A stretch of 64,000 nt of DNA from Ruminococcus flavefaciens. Lineage in GTDB: Bacteria; Bacteroidota; Bacteroidia; Bacteroidales; P3. Position 1 is the first letter of the stretch. Each line of letters opens with the position of its first letter. The stretch covers positions 1 through 64,000 of the forward strand of contig JAMPAI010000009.1 in the NCBI GenBank assembly GCA_023667315.1, written 5' to 3'. Positions 18,501 through 25,901 of the stretch are shown piece after piece. Made by a program: the position numbers and the translations under genes. The notes beneath the pieces are model-generated. The model saw only the letters and a list, made by a program, of their open reading frames with translations. It was not told the DNA's origin and did no database searches.

Positions 18501-19051
18501 ATCCTTTCGGAGGAACCTATGACTTTCGGATTGACGAGATACACGGCCGCAATAATCAGCAGCACGGCCGCAACCGACAGCAGATACTTGAGGTTTGTCC
18601 TAAACCTGACCGACTTTTCGAAGCGGTAGGCCACGAAGCCCCGGCTTATCTGCTCGATGGCGGCTTCCAGCAATCCATACAGAGATTCATTTTCCTGCAA
18701 CTGCTGCCTCAGGTCGAGCACGTTGTAGAGTCTGTCGTCCAGTTCCGGATAACGCGCTGCCAGATAGCAGGCCGCTTTCTCGTGGCTCATCCGTTTGAAC
18801 CAGCCCCTTCCCTGCCCTAACGGATACAGAACGAGCATCGTGAAACCGGTTAGAAACAGAACGGTAAAGAGCCAAAAAAGCCAGGTGCGGACACCTACAG
18901 GCAGATAAAACACATATTCGAGCACGCAGAAAACAAGGAATACGGCCAACGACACCGCAAAAAGCACGAAAAAACCTTTCCACGCCTTGTTGACATAGAA
19001 CCGACTAAGAAAGGCATCGAGTTTCGTTATAAATTCCTTGTATGCGCTCAT
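15533..19051 (-). CDS. DUF4175-like membrane-anchored coiled-coil protein
   Basis: The 1172-residue protein has two N-terminal membrane helices (about residues 25-45 and 55-75), a third near residues 150-170, and a beta-rich middle region. Then comes a very long Gln/Glu/Lys/Leu coiled coil (about 560-860) and a low-complexity charged C-terminal third rich in Met, Gln and Lys. This matches the large DUF4175-type proteins often found beside ybeY and mnmG in Bacteroidota. They may act in the envelope; no activity is established. It is the first gene leftward from the putative origin and the likely head of the ybeY transcript. A TAACTTTA -7-like element is at 19086-19093. Confidence 0.8.
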   Translation of the reverse strand: MSAYKEFITKLDAFLSRFYVNKAWKGFFVLFAVSLAVFLVFCVLEYVFYLPVGVRTWLFWLFTVLFLTGFTMLVLYPLGQGRGWFKRMSHEKAACYLAARYPELDDRLYNVLDLRQQLQENESLYGLLEAAIEQISRGFVAYRFEKSVRFRTNLKYLLSVAAVLLIIAAVYLVNPKVIGSSERIVRYGRTFEREFPFKITIANNGLRVAYEEDFTLNLSVDGDMLPSEVFIETDRRLVPCRKNSAIEFSHTFKKVRQRIKFHIVSGKYRSAAYTLEVDYKPLMSGMKITLRYPEYMGKKAEVVDNSLNLSVPAGTRVEWELKIDHAAGLSAGFMPSGNKSEIQEVHWEEAAAQSPVFSFSRQIFQSCNYLLVPQAFTDIKADTSSFFIEAVPDGYPRIETVQLFDSTRPYRRYFHGMISDDYGFHSLIFKLSCSNASTGSEWTFFDTLSVKVRELSQEFTYYFDIDEFNPQPGDELSYGFELRDNDAFYPFKAVYSPVFSYRKMSQEEVRDEVSRTSASVDSKFSLSLQSVQRFDNELQELVQDLLSRKQLSWQDQKRVELLLEQQEQLRETYRELSEEIQQKQRLESELNETDSELQEKQRQLQELMDQLFDDATMKKLEELQELMRQNAPREKITDALEDVRRQKDLLSRDIERNLNLYKQLEFENKLSQAVSDANRLAEQSKEVSEQMKRISADSALKLQEELQKGRERLEQDLKRVEELNEKLEKKTSFSMPDSLLQKARKDIEDTKSDLQDGNEKSARRNQEKTNEDLQQLADNLSGQMDRIEEENEAEDADFIRLLLKSTVRVSVQQENLMEALGNTKLNDPRYAEQIRRQSALNTEIRFIADSIQAIAKRQPQVALATHQEVKNMLSYSRETLDLLLAMNNVYYTHYNTTNSRALARQQYTMTSLNNLALLLSESLDRMQQQMNMKGNSGSSKKKQKGTPQMSCPKPGEKNSSMPIPSMESMMKQGRESLQQMQKDLNRQLDELKKMLEQLQKQGQPKNAQEGKQSKPGESGNAQGEQISEEKVSESFARAAAKQEMIRRMLQQKMQEEKIKNPGAAGLYNRILGDMETTERDLVNKILNDRVLSRQKNIETRLLEAENAELKREQDDKRESKTGNTFSPFMGDSLENAGKKKMPGNDLLRFSYPELRPYYKKKVQDFLFETERK

Positions 19052-19085
19052 TACTCGGACAATCCGCCCATTTTAAACGAAGATG

Positions 19086-19093
19086 TAAAGTTA
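19086..19093 (-). promoter_or_regulatory. -7-like element of the DUF4175-like gene
   Basis: The minus strand reads TAACTTTA, one base from TAnnTTTG, 34 bp before the start at 19051. Confidence 0.4.
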
Positions 19094-19129
19094 CAAAAAG
19101 GTTTTTTGCCGAAGCACCCAAGCAAATAA

Positions 19130-19560
19130 GACCGCAAAAGACCTAGGACTGTAACGCCGCAGATTTCGACTCAAAACACTTTTTAACATTTAAACTATTG
19201 ATATTATGTATATTATAAATTTTTAAAAAATAAAAAAATATAATAGCAGTACATAGTAGGGCTGTTATCACGGTGGATAAGTTTTTTTAAGGAATTTTAT
19301 CATTTGTTATACACAGGAAGCGCCTTTTTATGAGCAAGTGTTCAACAGTACAACGTGCTTTAAACCACAAGGATATGTAATTTACAAACATCTGTTTATA
19401 TGTTGCCGGAAGTGGTTATCAAACGGGGCGCGTTTTAACATTTTTTAAGTTAAAATTGTTTAAAAACGCTTGAAAAAATCTTGATGGCTGTTGATTTCTT
19501 TTGCCGCTTCAGTTATCAACTGTAATCAACAATCATTTCCACCGGATTTCAACATCTTTT
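19130..19560. other. oriC: putative chromosomal replication origin (oriC)
   Basis: A gene-free 0.55-kb gap holds an almost pure A/T tract at 19181-19250 (candidate unwinding element), followed by DnaA-box-like 9-mers. These are TTATACACA at 19307-19315 (perfect TTATNCACA), TTATCCACC on the minus strand at 19272-19280, TTATCACGG at 19265-19273, TTATCAAAC at 19416-19424 and TTATCAACT at 19513-19521. Gene direction switches here: all genes from 19051 back to 9164 are minus, and most to the right are plus. Two parS sites and mnmG lie within 5.5 kb. Known origin architecture supports the call; no dnaA gene is in the window. Confidence 0.75.
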
Positions 19561-19592
19561 GAACCGCTTTTTAACAAATAGCCAAAAAGTCG

Positions 19593-19600
19593 TATATTTG
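19593..19600 (+). promoter_or_regulatory. -7 element of the toxin-antitoxin operon
   Basis: TATATTTG is a perfect TAnnTTTG only 6 bp before the ATG at 19607, so the mRNA may be nearly leaderless. Confidence 0.55.
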
Positions 19601-19606
19601 CTTATT

Positions 19607-19837
19607 ATGACACAGTTGACGCTTAATATTGAAAATCCTGCCGTGCTACCAAGTCTTAAAAAGCTTCTCGGTTTTTTGGATGGTGTAAGCATTGCCAAAG
19701 AAAGTAAACAGGCAGCTAAAGTTACTAAGAAATCGACTGAAAGCGAAGCCATTCTTTCGGCATTTCGGCAAGTAAAGAGCATTAAAGAAGGAACAATAAA
19801 GGTTCGCAGCATAGATGAATTGCTCAATGAATATTGA
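19607..19837 (+). CDS. antitoxin of a type II toxin-antitoxin pair
   Basis: The 76-residue protein (MTQLTLNIENPAVLPSLKK) has an N-terminal strand-like segment, a Lys-rich middle, and a C-terminal tail typical of short antitoxins that wrap a RelE-fold toxin (VRSIDELLNEY). It overlaps the downstream toxin gene by 11 bases, the usual coupling in such modules. An upstream in-frame ATG at 19559 is rejected because the -7 element at 19593-19600 lies inside that extension. Antitoxins of this kind normally also repress the shared promoter; no palindrome stands out near it. Confidence 0.65.
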   Translation: MTQLTLNIENPAVLPSLKKLLGFLDGVSIAKESKQAAKVTKKSTESEAILSAFRQVKSIKEGTIKVRSIDELLNEY

Positions 19838-20168
19838 TATTTTAACGACAGAAGACTTTGACCGCGACTTTCGCCGTTTGGCCAAACGCCATCGTTCCCT
19901 GCCTCAAGATCTCAAAAAATTCAGAAATGAGTTGCTTGATCAAAAGATATCAGGTATAGAACTATCGCCTTCCGTATTCAAATATCGTATGGGCATCAGT
20001 TCAAAAGGTGGCGGAAAGTCCGGCGGTGCCCGGATTATCTCGTATGAGATTCTTGTAGAGAAAACAGAAAAAAATGTCTATTTACTTACCATATATGATA
20101 AGAGTGACCGGGAAAATATTCCTGCTCACGAAATAGCGGATTTGCGTAAACGCGCAGGATTGAAATAG
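19827..20168 (+). CDS. RelE/ParE-like toxin
   Basis: The 113-residue protein starts MNIDILTTEDFDRDFRRLAKRH, like the RelE/HigB fold's first strand and basic helix pair. It continues with KYRMGISSKGGGKSGGARIISYEIL, the central Arg-containing strand region of RelE-like toxins, then VYLLTIYDKSDRENIPAHEI, where the conserved Y-x-K/S and E segment lies. Such toxins cut mRNA on the ribosome. The lengths and the 11-base overlap with the antitoxin fit an intact module. It sits directly beside the putative origin and ends 13 bp from the convergent rlmI-like gene. Confidence 0.7.
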   Translation: MNIDILTTEDFDRDFRRLAKRHRSLPQDLKKFRNELLDQKISGIELSPSVFKYRMGISSKGGGKSGGARIISYEILVEKTEKNVYLLTIYDKSDRENIPAHEIADLRKRAGLK

Positions 20169-20181
20169 TAAGTAAATCTCC

Positions 20182-21369
20182 CTACTCCACGTAGAGCACC
20201 AGTCCCTTCAGGTATTCGCCTTCGGGATGGTAGAGGTTCACCGGGTGGTCGGCGGGTTGGGAGAGCTGGTGCAGGATACGCACGTTGCGGCCGCTCTGGG
20301 CGGCGGCGCTGAATACGGCCAGGCGGAAATCCTGGCGCGAAACGGCCTGCGAGCACGAGAAAGTGAACAGTATGCCGCCTGGCGCGATGTTCCGGAAGGC
20401 GATGGCGTTCAGCTTGCGGTAGCCCTGCAGGGCCTGGTGCAGCACGTTGCGGTGCTTGGCGAAAGCCGGCGGGTCGAGGATCATAAGGTCGAAATCCTTG
20501 CCGTTCTGGCGCAGGTAGTCGAAGGCGTCGCAGGCAACGGCCTGGTGCGCGGCGCTTTTTCCGAAGTTCAGTTCCACGTTCTGCCGGGTAAGTTCAATCG
20601 CCTTCTCGGAACTATCTACAGATACCACCTCCTTGGCACTGGCGCGCAGGGCGTAGAGCGAGAATCCGCCGGTATAGCAGAACATGTTCAGCACCCGCTT
20701 TCCCGCCGCGTAGCGTTCCACCAGGGCGCGGTTCTCGCGCTGGTCTATAAAGAAGCCCGTCTTCTGCCCTTCCATCCAGTCTGGATAGAACTTAAGCCCG
20801 TTTTCGACCGCCACCGGGCGTCTGGCGGCCTTTTTTCCCGCCAGGTATCCGTCTTCGGCATCCATTTCGGCCTTGAACGGCAGGGTGTTCTCCGACTTGT
20901 AGTAGATGTTCTTCACAATTCCGGAACACTCCTCGAGAATGGCTTCGGCAATCATCTCCCGGTCGAGGTGCATGCCCGGCGAGTGCGCCTGCATCACCGC
21001 CGTGTCTCCGTAGATATCCACCACCAGTCCCGACAGGGAATCGCCCTCGCCGTGAACCAGCCGGAAAGTGTTGTTGTCGGGTCGTATCAGGTTCAAGTTC
21101 CGGCGTAACTGCAGAGCCTGGTGTATGCGCTGCCGGTAAAAGGCTCTGTCGATGGCAACGGGCTCGAACGAAAGCACGCGCAGGGCGATGCTGCCGATCT
21201 GCGTGTGCCCCGTGCCGAGAAAGTCTCCCTGTGCGGAATACACCTCCGCATTGTCGCCTTCTTCCAGGGTTCCGCCCTCCACGCGGGCGATCGCGCCCGA
21301 AAACACCCAGGGATGAAACCGCCGCAGCGATTCGTCCTTTCCCGCCTTGAGTATGATTTTAGGATACAT
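20182..21369 (-). CDS. rlmI: class I SAM-dependent rRNA methyltransferase (RlmI/RlmK type)
   Basis: The 395-residue protein has an N-terminal PUA-like domain (KIILKAGKDESLRRFHPWVFSGAI), an EEHEE-type central domain, and a Rossmann methyltransferase domain with SAM motif VLNMFCYTGGFSLYA near residue 226 and catalytic LMILDPPAFAKHRN near 304. This is the layout of the 23S rRNA m5C methyltransferase RlmI and relatives. The exact target base is not readable from sequence. The family N-terminus sets the start at 21369; the frame continues upstream without family similarity. The -7 element (21375-21382) is only 5 bp from the ATG. It is divergent from the 21442 gene. Confidence 0.88.
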   Translation of the reverse strand: MYPKIILKAGKDESLRRFHPWVFSGAIARVEGGTLEEGDNAEVYSAQGDFLGTGHTQIGSIALRVLSFEPVAIDRAFYRQRIHQALQLRRNLNLIRPDNNTFRLVHGEGDSLSGLVVDIYGDTAVMQAHSPGMHLDREMIAEAILEECSGIVKNIYYKSENTLPFKAEMDAEDGYLAGKKAARRPVAVENGLKFYPDWMEGQKTGFFIDQRENRALVERYAAGKRVLNMFCYTGGFSLYALRASAKEVVSVDSSEKAIELTRQNVELNFGKSAAHQAVACDAFDYLRQNGKDFDLMILDPPAFAKHRNVLHQALQGYRKLNAIAFRNIAPGGILFTFSCSQAVSRQDFRLAVFSAAAQSGRNVRILHQLSQPADHPVNLYHPEGEYLKGLVLYVE

Positions 21370-21374
21370 GGCGG

Positions 21375-21382
21375 CAAAGGTA
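21375..21382 (-). promoter_or_regulatory. -7 element of the rlmI-like gene
   Basis: The minus strand reads TACCTTTG, 5 bp before the ATG. It predicts a leaderless or near-leaderless transcript. Confidence 0.6.
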
Positions 21383-21410
21383 TGGGAAATATGGGATATG
21401 TGATAATTGC

Positions 21411-21418
21411 TAACTTTG
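21411..21418 (+). promoter_or_regulatory. -7 element of the 21442 gene
   Basis: TAACTTTG matches the consensus, 23 bp before the ATG; it forms a divergent pair with the rlmI element. Confidence 0.6.
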
Positions 21419-21441
21419 TGCCTTCCATAAACAATAAGGCC

Positions 21442-22227
21442 ATGAAAAAGTTGATTGCTTTCGTTCTTTTGCTGGCTCCGGCCTTTTCCTTTGTCAAGGC
21501 GCAGGATGTAATTGTACTGAGGAATGCGGACGAAGTTCAGGCAAAGGTGTTGGAAATTTCCGGAACCTCGGTAAAGTACGTCGATTGGGATTTTCAGGAC
21601 GGCCCGTCGAGAGTTGTCGATAAGAGCGAAGTCTTCTTTATCAAGTACCAGAACGGAAAGAAAGAGGTTTTTTCCGAAGTTCCCGCCCCGGTTGCACCTA
21701 AGGTGAGAGGTAAATATATCCACCGGATAAAGCCCCAGGGATATGTTTCGGCAGGCATGATTTTCAGTAAGGTGGATGTGGGGCCTACGGCGGAAGCGGT
21801 TTTAGGCATCCGTATCTACGATTATTTCTTTTTTGGATTGGAACTGGAATACACCTGCGTTTTTGAGAAACTGAACGGCAGTTTATCCGATGTCTTGGAG
21901 TTTGATGTGCGTGATGGAAGTTGGCTGTATATGCACATGTTGTCTATCGGCGCGAATTTCAAGGGATATATCCCGATGTCCGAAAAGGTGTTTCCCTTTA
22001 TCAATTTCAGCCTGGGCAACATTATCGCGCCCGTGGACTTACGGATCCACACCAAAGGGCATTCCGACAAGATGGCGGTGAGCCCTGCGAACCTTTTCAA
22101 CGTAAAGTTCGGACTGGGGGTTGATTACAGGCGTCTTTCGGTAGGCATCGGTTATCAGATTTGGGTTGGAGAAAGAGTTTATTCGACGATCAATTCCGGC
22201 TATATCAAGGTGGGTGTGCGGCTGTAA
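21442..22227 (+). CDS. secreted outer-membrane beta-barrel-type protein
   Basis: The 261-residue protein has a signal peptide (MKKLIAFVLLLAPAFSFVKA). An N-terminal domain of about 55 residues (DVIVLRNADEVQAKVLEISGT, then VFFIKYQNGKKEVF) is seen in many Bacteroidota exported proteins. A probable small beta barrel follows: alternating strands, GLELEYTCVFEKL, NLFNVKFGLGVDYR, ending VGVRL. It starts at 21442, since upstream in-frame codons overlap the divergent rlmI-like gene. No function can be assigned. Its neighbours do not suggest an operon. Confidence 0.7.
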   Translation: MKKLIAFVLLLAPAFSFVKAQDVIVLRNADEVQAKVLEISGTSVKYVDWDFQDGPSRVVDKSEVFFIKYQNGKKEVFSEVPAPVAPKVRGKYIHRIKPQGYVSAGMIFSKVDVGPTAEAVLGIRIYDYFFFGLELEYTCVFEKLNGSLSDVLEFDVRDGSWLYMHMLSIGANFKGYIPMSEKVFPFINFSLGNIIAPVDLRIHTKGHSDKMAVSPANLFNVKFGLGVDYRRLSVGIGYQIWVGERVYSTINSGYIKVGVRL

Positions 22228-22239
22228 GGAATAAATCCG

Positions 22240-22247
22240 TAAATTTG
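22240..22247 (+). promoter_or_regulatory. -7 element of nadA
   Basis: TAAATTTG matches TAnnTTTG, 42 bp before the nadA ATG. Confidence 0.55.
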
Positions 22248-22289
22248 TGGTTACGCGTTTAAGACGCCTTTAAACTTAATATTCGCGTT

Positions 22290-23207
22290 ATGGACTTTGT
22301 ATCGGAAATCAACAGACTGCGCAAGGAAAAGAATGCGGTGATTCTTGCCCACTATTACCAAATCCCCGAAATCCAGGACATTGCCGACTATATCGGCGAC
22401 AGTCTGGCCCTGGCACGGCGCGCGGCCGAAACCACCGCCGACATCATCGTTTTCGCCGGGGTTCACTTTATGGCCGAGACCGCCAAGATACTCAATCCCG
22501 ACCGCAAGGTGCTCCTTCCCGACCTGAACGCCGGCTGCTCGCTGGCCGATTCCTGCGATGCCGGTGAACTGGCCAAGATGAAGGCCGAGTTTCCCGACTA
22601 CAAGGTGCTTTCGTATGTAAACTGCTCGGCGCAGGTAAAGGCGCTCTCCGACGTTATCTGCACTTCCGGCAACGCGCTCAAGATCGTGGAGACCTTTCCC
22701 AAAGACGCAAAGATCCTCTTCGTGCCCGACAGGAACCTGGGCGGCTACATCAACCGCGAGACCGGCCGTAACATGAAGCTGTGGCCGGGCAGCTGCCAGA
22801 TTCACGACATACTGAACGCCGAGAAGGTGATCAAGCTCAAGCTGGCCAACCCGAACGCCAAGGTGATCGCCCATCCCGAATGCAACCCCGCCGTGCTGGA
22901 GGTGTCCGATTTCGTGGGCTCTACCGCCGCCATGCTCAACTTTATCGTTAAGGATTCCTCGCGCGAATACATCGTGGCCACCGAGACGGGCATACTGCAC
23001 CAGATGCAGAAACTCGTGCCCAACAAGAAATTCCTCGTGGCCTCGAACAACGAGGAGTGCGCCTGCAACGACTGTCCGCACATGAAGCTCAACACGATGG
23101 AGAAGCTCTACCGTTGCCTCAGGGACGAAACGCCCGAGATCGTGCTGGACAAAGACCTGATGGACAAGGCGCGCAAGCCCATCGAAACCATGTTGCGTCT
23201 AAGCTGA
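22290..23207 (+). CDS. nadA: quinolinate synthase NadA
   Basis: The 305-residue protein has the three repeated domains of NadA and the cysteines that hold the [4Fe-4S] cluster. Motifs include ILAHYYQIPEIQDIADYIGDS, PDLNAGCSLADSC, YVNCSAQVKALSD with a following CTSGNA, IAHPECNPAV and the C-terminal CACNDCPHMKLNTMEKL. It condenses iminoaspartate with dihydroxyacetone phosphate to make quinolinate for NAD synthesis. No nadB or nadC is in the window. The next gene begins one base after its stop, so the two are probably co-transcribed without an evident functional link. Confidence 0.97.
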   Translation: MDFVSEINRLRKEKNAVILAHYYQIPEIQDIADYIGDSLALARRAAETTADIIVFAGVHFMAETAKILNPDRKVLLPDLNAGCSLADSCDAGELAKMKAEFPDYKVLSYVNCSAQVKALSDVICTSGNALKIVETFPKDAKILFVPDRNLGGYINRETGRNMKLWPGSCQIHDILNAEKVIKLKLANPNAKVIAHPECNPAVLEVSDFVGSTAAMLNFIVKDSSREYIVATETGILHQMQKLVPNKKFLVASNNEECACNDCPHMKLNTMEKLYRCLRDETPEIVLDKDLMDKARKPIETMLRLS

Positions 23208-23208
23208 T

Positions 23209-24804
23209 ATGAGGCTTTTCCTGCTGTGCCTGTTTAATTTTTTTCTGTGTGTTCCCGGTTTCTGCCGAACAGGGGGAGATGCCGACACCTTGCCTGCCGG
23301 CGCCGAGTTCAGGCAGTTCTTTCATGCCAACGGCGTGGTTTCCTCCGAGGGCTATTTCGTGAACGGACAGCCCGAAGGCGTGTGGAAGAACTACGACGAG
23401 CAGGGCAATCTCATCTCGGAAGGCCCGCGCAGGAACCTGCAGCTGCACGGCAAGTGGACGTTCTACGCCGGCAACCGCCCGGTGCGCGAGATTCATTACC
23501 AAAACGGCCGTAAGAACGGCGCGAGCGTGCATTACGATCCGGACCGCACCGTCTATGAGAATTTCGTGAACGACACCCTTCAGGGCCTGCGCCGCGTTAC
23601 CGACACCGCGGGCGTGCTGTTGCAGACCACCCGCTTCCGGAACGGACTGGAGAACGGTTTCGACAAACGCTACAACGCCTACGGCGACGTGTCGGCCTTT
23701 ACCTTCTTCAAGAACGGTATGATATCGTTCCGCCACGTGGCCAACCGCCGCGACCGGGCGGGCAGGATGCAGGGCGAGTGGAAGGATTTCCACGAAAACG
23801 GTGTACTGCACTGGGAGTGCACCTATCAGGACGGCCTTAAGGACGGCTACTACAAGGAATACGACAGCCTGGGGAACCTGCTGGTGCTGCAGAAGTACGT
23901 GCTGGGAATCCTGCAGGAAGACGCGCCGGAAATCGCGCAGATGGAGGTGCACACCGAATACTACCTGAACGGCATGCCCAAGTTCCGGGTGGGCATGCGC
24001 AACGGCAGGCCGGAGGGCATGTGCCGCCAGTACGACAGCCTTACGGGCAAGGTGGTGCAGGGCATTTTATTCAAGGACGGCGAGATCGTGGGCAAGGGCG
24101 CGGTCGATGAGAGCGGCAACCTGCGCGACGACTGGCAGGAGTTCTACCCCGACGGCAAGCTGCGCTGCATAGGCCAGTATTACAAGGGACGCAAGTACGG
24201 CAAGTGGAAGTATTTCTATCCCGACGGCAGGCTCGAGCAGGAAGGCGAATACCGCAACGACCGCCAGGACGGGCGCTGGGTCTGGTATTTTCCGAACGGG
24301 GAGGTGCGTCAGGAGCAGGAATACTACTTGGGCAAACTCGACGGGGCGAGCGTGGAATACAACGACAGCCTGCAGGTGATTGCCAAGGGAAGCTATGTGG
24401 AAGGTCTGGAAGACGGGCATTGGGAATACCTCAACGGCAACGAGTTCATGGAAGGCAGCTACAGCATGGGCGAGCGGCACGGGCTGTGGCGCTCCTACTG
24501 GACGGAGAAGGGCCGCAAGAAACGGCTTTCATTCCAGGGTTCCTACGCCAACGGACTGCCCGATGGCCAGCACCGCCATTTCGACGAGAACGGCGTGCTC
24601 AGGGAGGAAGGCTTCTACCGCATGGGCAGCAAGACAGGCACGTGGATTTACTACGACAGGGACGGCAATCCCGAAATGCGCGTGAAGTACGACCAGAACG
24701 AGGAAGAGGTACGCTACAACGGAAAGCGAACCCTTTCCAAGAAGGAAGAGGAGGAATACCTGCGGGAACAGGGTGAGGAAGGAAGCGGTGCTTCCGACAG
24801 ATAA
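23209..24804 (+). CDS. secreted MORN/YwqK-repeat protein
   Basis: The 531-residue protein starts with a signal peptide (MRLFLLCLFNFFLCVPGFC). It then has around fifteen repeats of about 23 residues of the form G-x-W-x-x-Y-x-x-x-G-x-L-x-x-E-G-x-Y, for example KYGKWKYFYPDGRLEQEGEY and QDGRWVWYFPNGEVRQEQEY. These are MORN/YwqK-type beta-hairpin repeats, common in exported Bacteroidota proteins; the databank label antitoxin YwqK family carries no functional proof. The last 30 residues are acidic and charged. It lies between nadA (1 bp) and the DAHP synthase gene (11 bp), so it is likely part of that transcript. Confidence 0.82.
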   Translation: MRLFLLCLFNFFLCVPGFCRTGGDADTLPAGAEFRQFFHANGVVSSEGYFVNGQPEGVWKNYDEQGNLISEGPRRNLQLHGKWTFYAGNRPVREIHYQNGRKNGASVHYDPDRTVYENFVNDTLQGLRRVTDTAGVLLQTTRFRNGLENGFDKRYNAYGDVSAFTFFKNGMISFRHVANRRDRAGRMQGEWKDFHENGVLHWECTYQDGLKDGYYKEYDSLGNLLVLQKYVLGILQEDAPEIAQMEVHTEYYLNGMPKFRVGMRNGRPEGMCRQYDSLTGKVVQGILFKDGEIVGKGAVDESGNLRDDWQEFYPDGKLRCIGQYYKGRKYGKWKYFYPDGRLEQEGEYRNDRQDGRWVWYFPNGEVRQEQEYYLGKLDGASVEYNDSLQVIAKGSYVEGLEDGHWEYLNGNEFMEGSYSMGERHGLWRSYWTEKGRKKRLSFQGSYANGLPDGQHRHFDENGVLREEGFYRMGSKTGTWIYYDRDGNPEMRVKYDQNEEEVRYNGKRTLSKKEEEEYLREQGEEGSGASDR

Positions 24805-24815
24805 AGCAAGGAACG

Positions 24816-25901
24816 ATGCAAGACAAGGATACGGGGGCGGTTCATCCGCCGAAGGAATTTACGCTGATGGCGGGGCCGTGCAGCGCCGAGAGCAGGGAAC
24901 AGCTGCTTAGGACGGCCGGATTTTTCGCGGACTACAACGCCCGCAACCCGCAGCTGCCGGTAAGGGTTTTCCGTGCCGGCGTGTGGAAGCCGCGCACCCG
25001 TCCCGGCTCGTTCGAGGGCATGGGCGAACAGGCGCTGGCCTGGCTGGCCGAAGTCAAGGAAACCTACCGTCTGCCGGTAAGCACCGAGGTGGCTACCGCG
25101 CACCACGTGGAATTGTGTCTCAGACACGGCATCGACCAATTGTGGATAGGCGCCCGCACCACGGCCAATCCCTTTCTGATGGAGGAAATCTCGCAGGCTT
25201 TGCGGGGCTGCGGCAATCCGGTGTGGGTCAAGAATCCCATCAGCCCCGATCTGGCGCTGTGGCTGGGCGCCATCGAGCGTGTCTCGCGCCACAGCAAGGG
25301 CAAGGTGGGCGCCATCCACCGCGGTTTCGGCATGTACAACTCCCTGCCCTACCGCAACTCTCCCCTGTGGGAAATCGCCGTGGAGATGAAGCGAAGCCAT
25401 CCCGAGATACCCTTGTTGTGCGACCCCAGCCACATGGGGGGAAAGCGCGCGTATCTGGCGGAACTGGCGCAGAACGGGCTCGACCTGGAGATGAACGGCC
25501 TCATGCTCGAGGTGCATCCCTCCCCTGCCGAGGCCATGAGCGACGCCGCCCAGCAGGTGGATTTCGAAGGCTTCGAAAGGCTGCTTTCGGGGCTGGTGTT
25601 CCGCAAGGCCGGCTGCAGTTCGGTAAAGATGGCGCAGATACGCCATATCCTGGATGAGGTGGACGACGAGCTGATACAGGTGCTGGCGCGCCGCATGCAG
25701 CTGGTAAGGGAACTGGGTCGGCTCAAGAAAGAGGAGAACCTCTCCGTGCTCCAGTTCGACCGCTGGAACGAAGTGGTGAGGAGAATGGTTTCCCAGGCCG
25801 AAAGACAGGGCCTGGACAAGGAATTCGTGCAACAGATACTCAACTGCCTCCACGCCGAGGCCATCCGCGTACAGAAAGACATGCTGCGGGGCAAGGACTA
25901 A
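24816..25901 (+). CDS. bifunctional DAHP synthase / chorismate mutase
   Basis: The 361-residue protein fuses two enzymes. Residues 1-260 are a class I beta DAHP synthase (KdsA-like; motifs FTLMAGPCSAES, FRAGVWKPRTRPGSFEGMGE, PVSTEVATAHHVE, CDPSHMGGKR). Residues about 270-361 are an AroQ-type chorismate mutase (VKMAQIRHILDEVDDELIQVLARR, then KKEENLSVLQFDRWNEV). It catalyses the first step of aromatic amino-acid synthesis and the chorismate-to-prephenate step. The order with the mutase at the C-terminus is typical of Bacteroidota. Its last four bases overlap the convergent rdgB gene. Confidence 0.95.
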   Translation: MQDKDTGAVHPPKEFTLMAGPCSAESREQLLRTAGFFADYNARNPQLPVRVFRAGVWKPRTRPGSFEGMGEQALAWLAEVKETYRLPVSTEVATAHHVELCLRHGIDQLWIGARTTANPFLMEEISQALRGCGNPVWVKNPISPDLALWLGAIERVSRHSKGKVGAIHRGFGMYNSLPYRNSPLWEIAVEMKRSHPEIPLLCDPSHMGGKRAYLAELAQNGLDLEMNGLMLEVHPSPAEAMSDAAQQVDFEGFERLLSGLVFRKAGCSSVKMAQIRHILDEVDDELIQVLARRMQLVRELGRLKKEENLSVLQFDRWNEVVRRMVSQAERQGLDKEFVQQILNCLHAEAIRVQKDMLRGKD

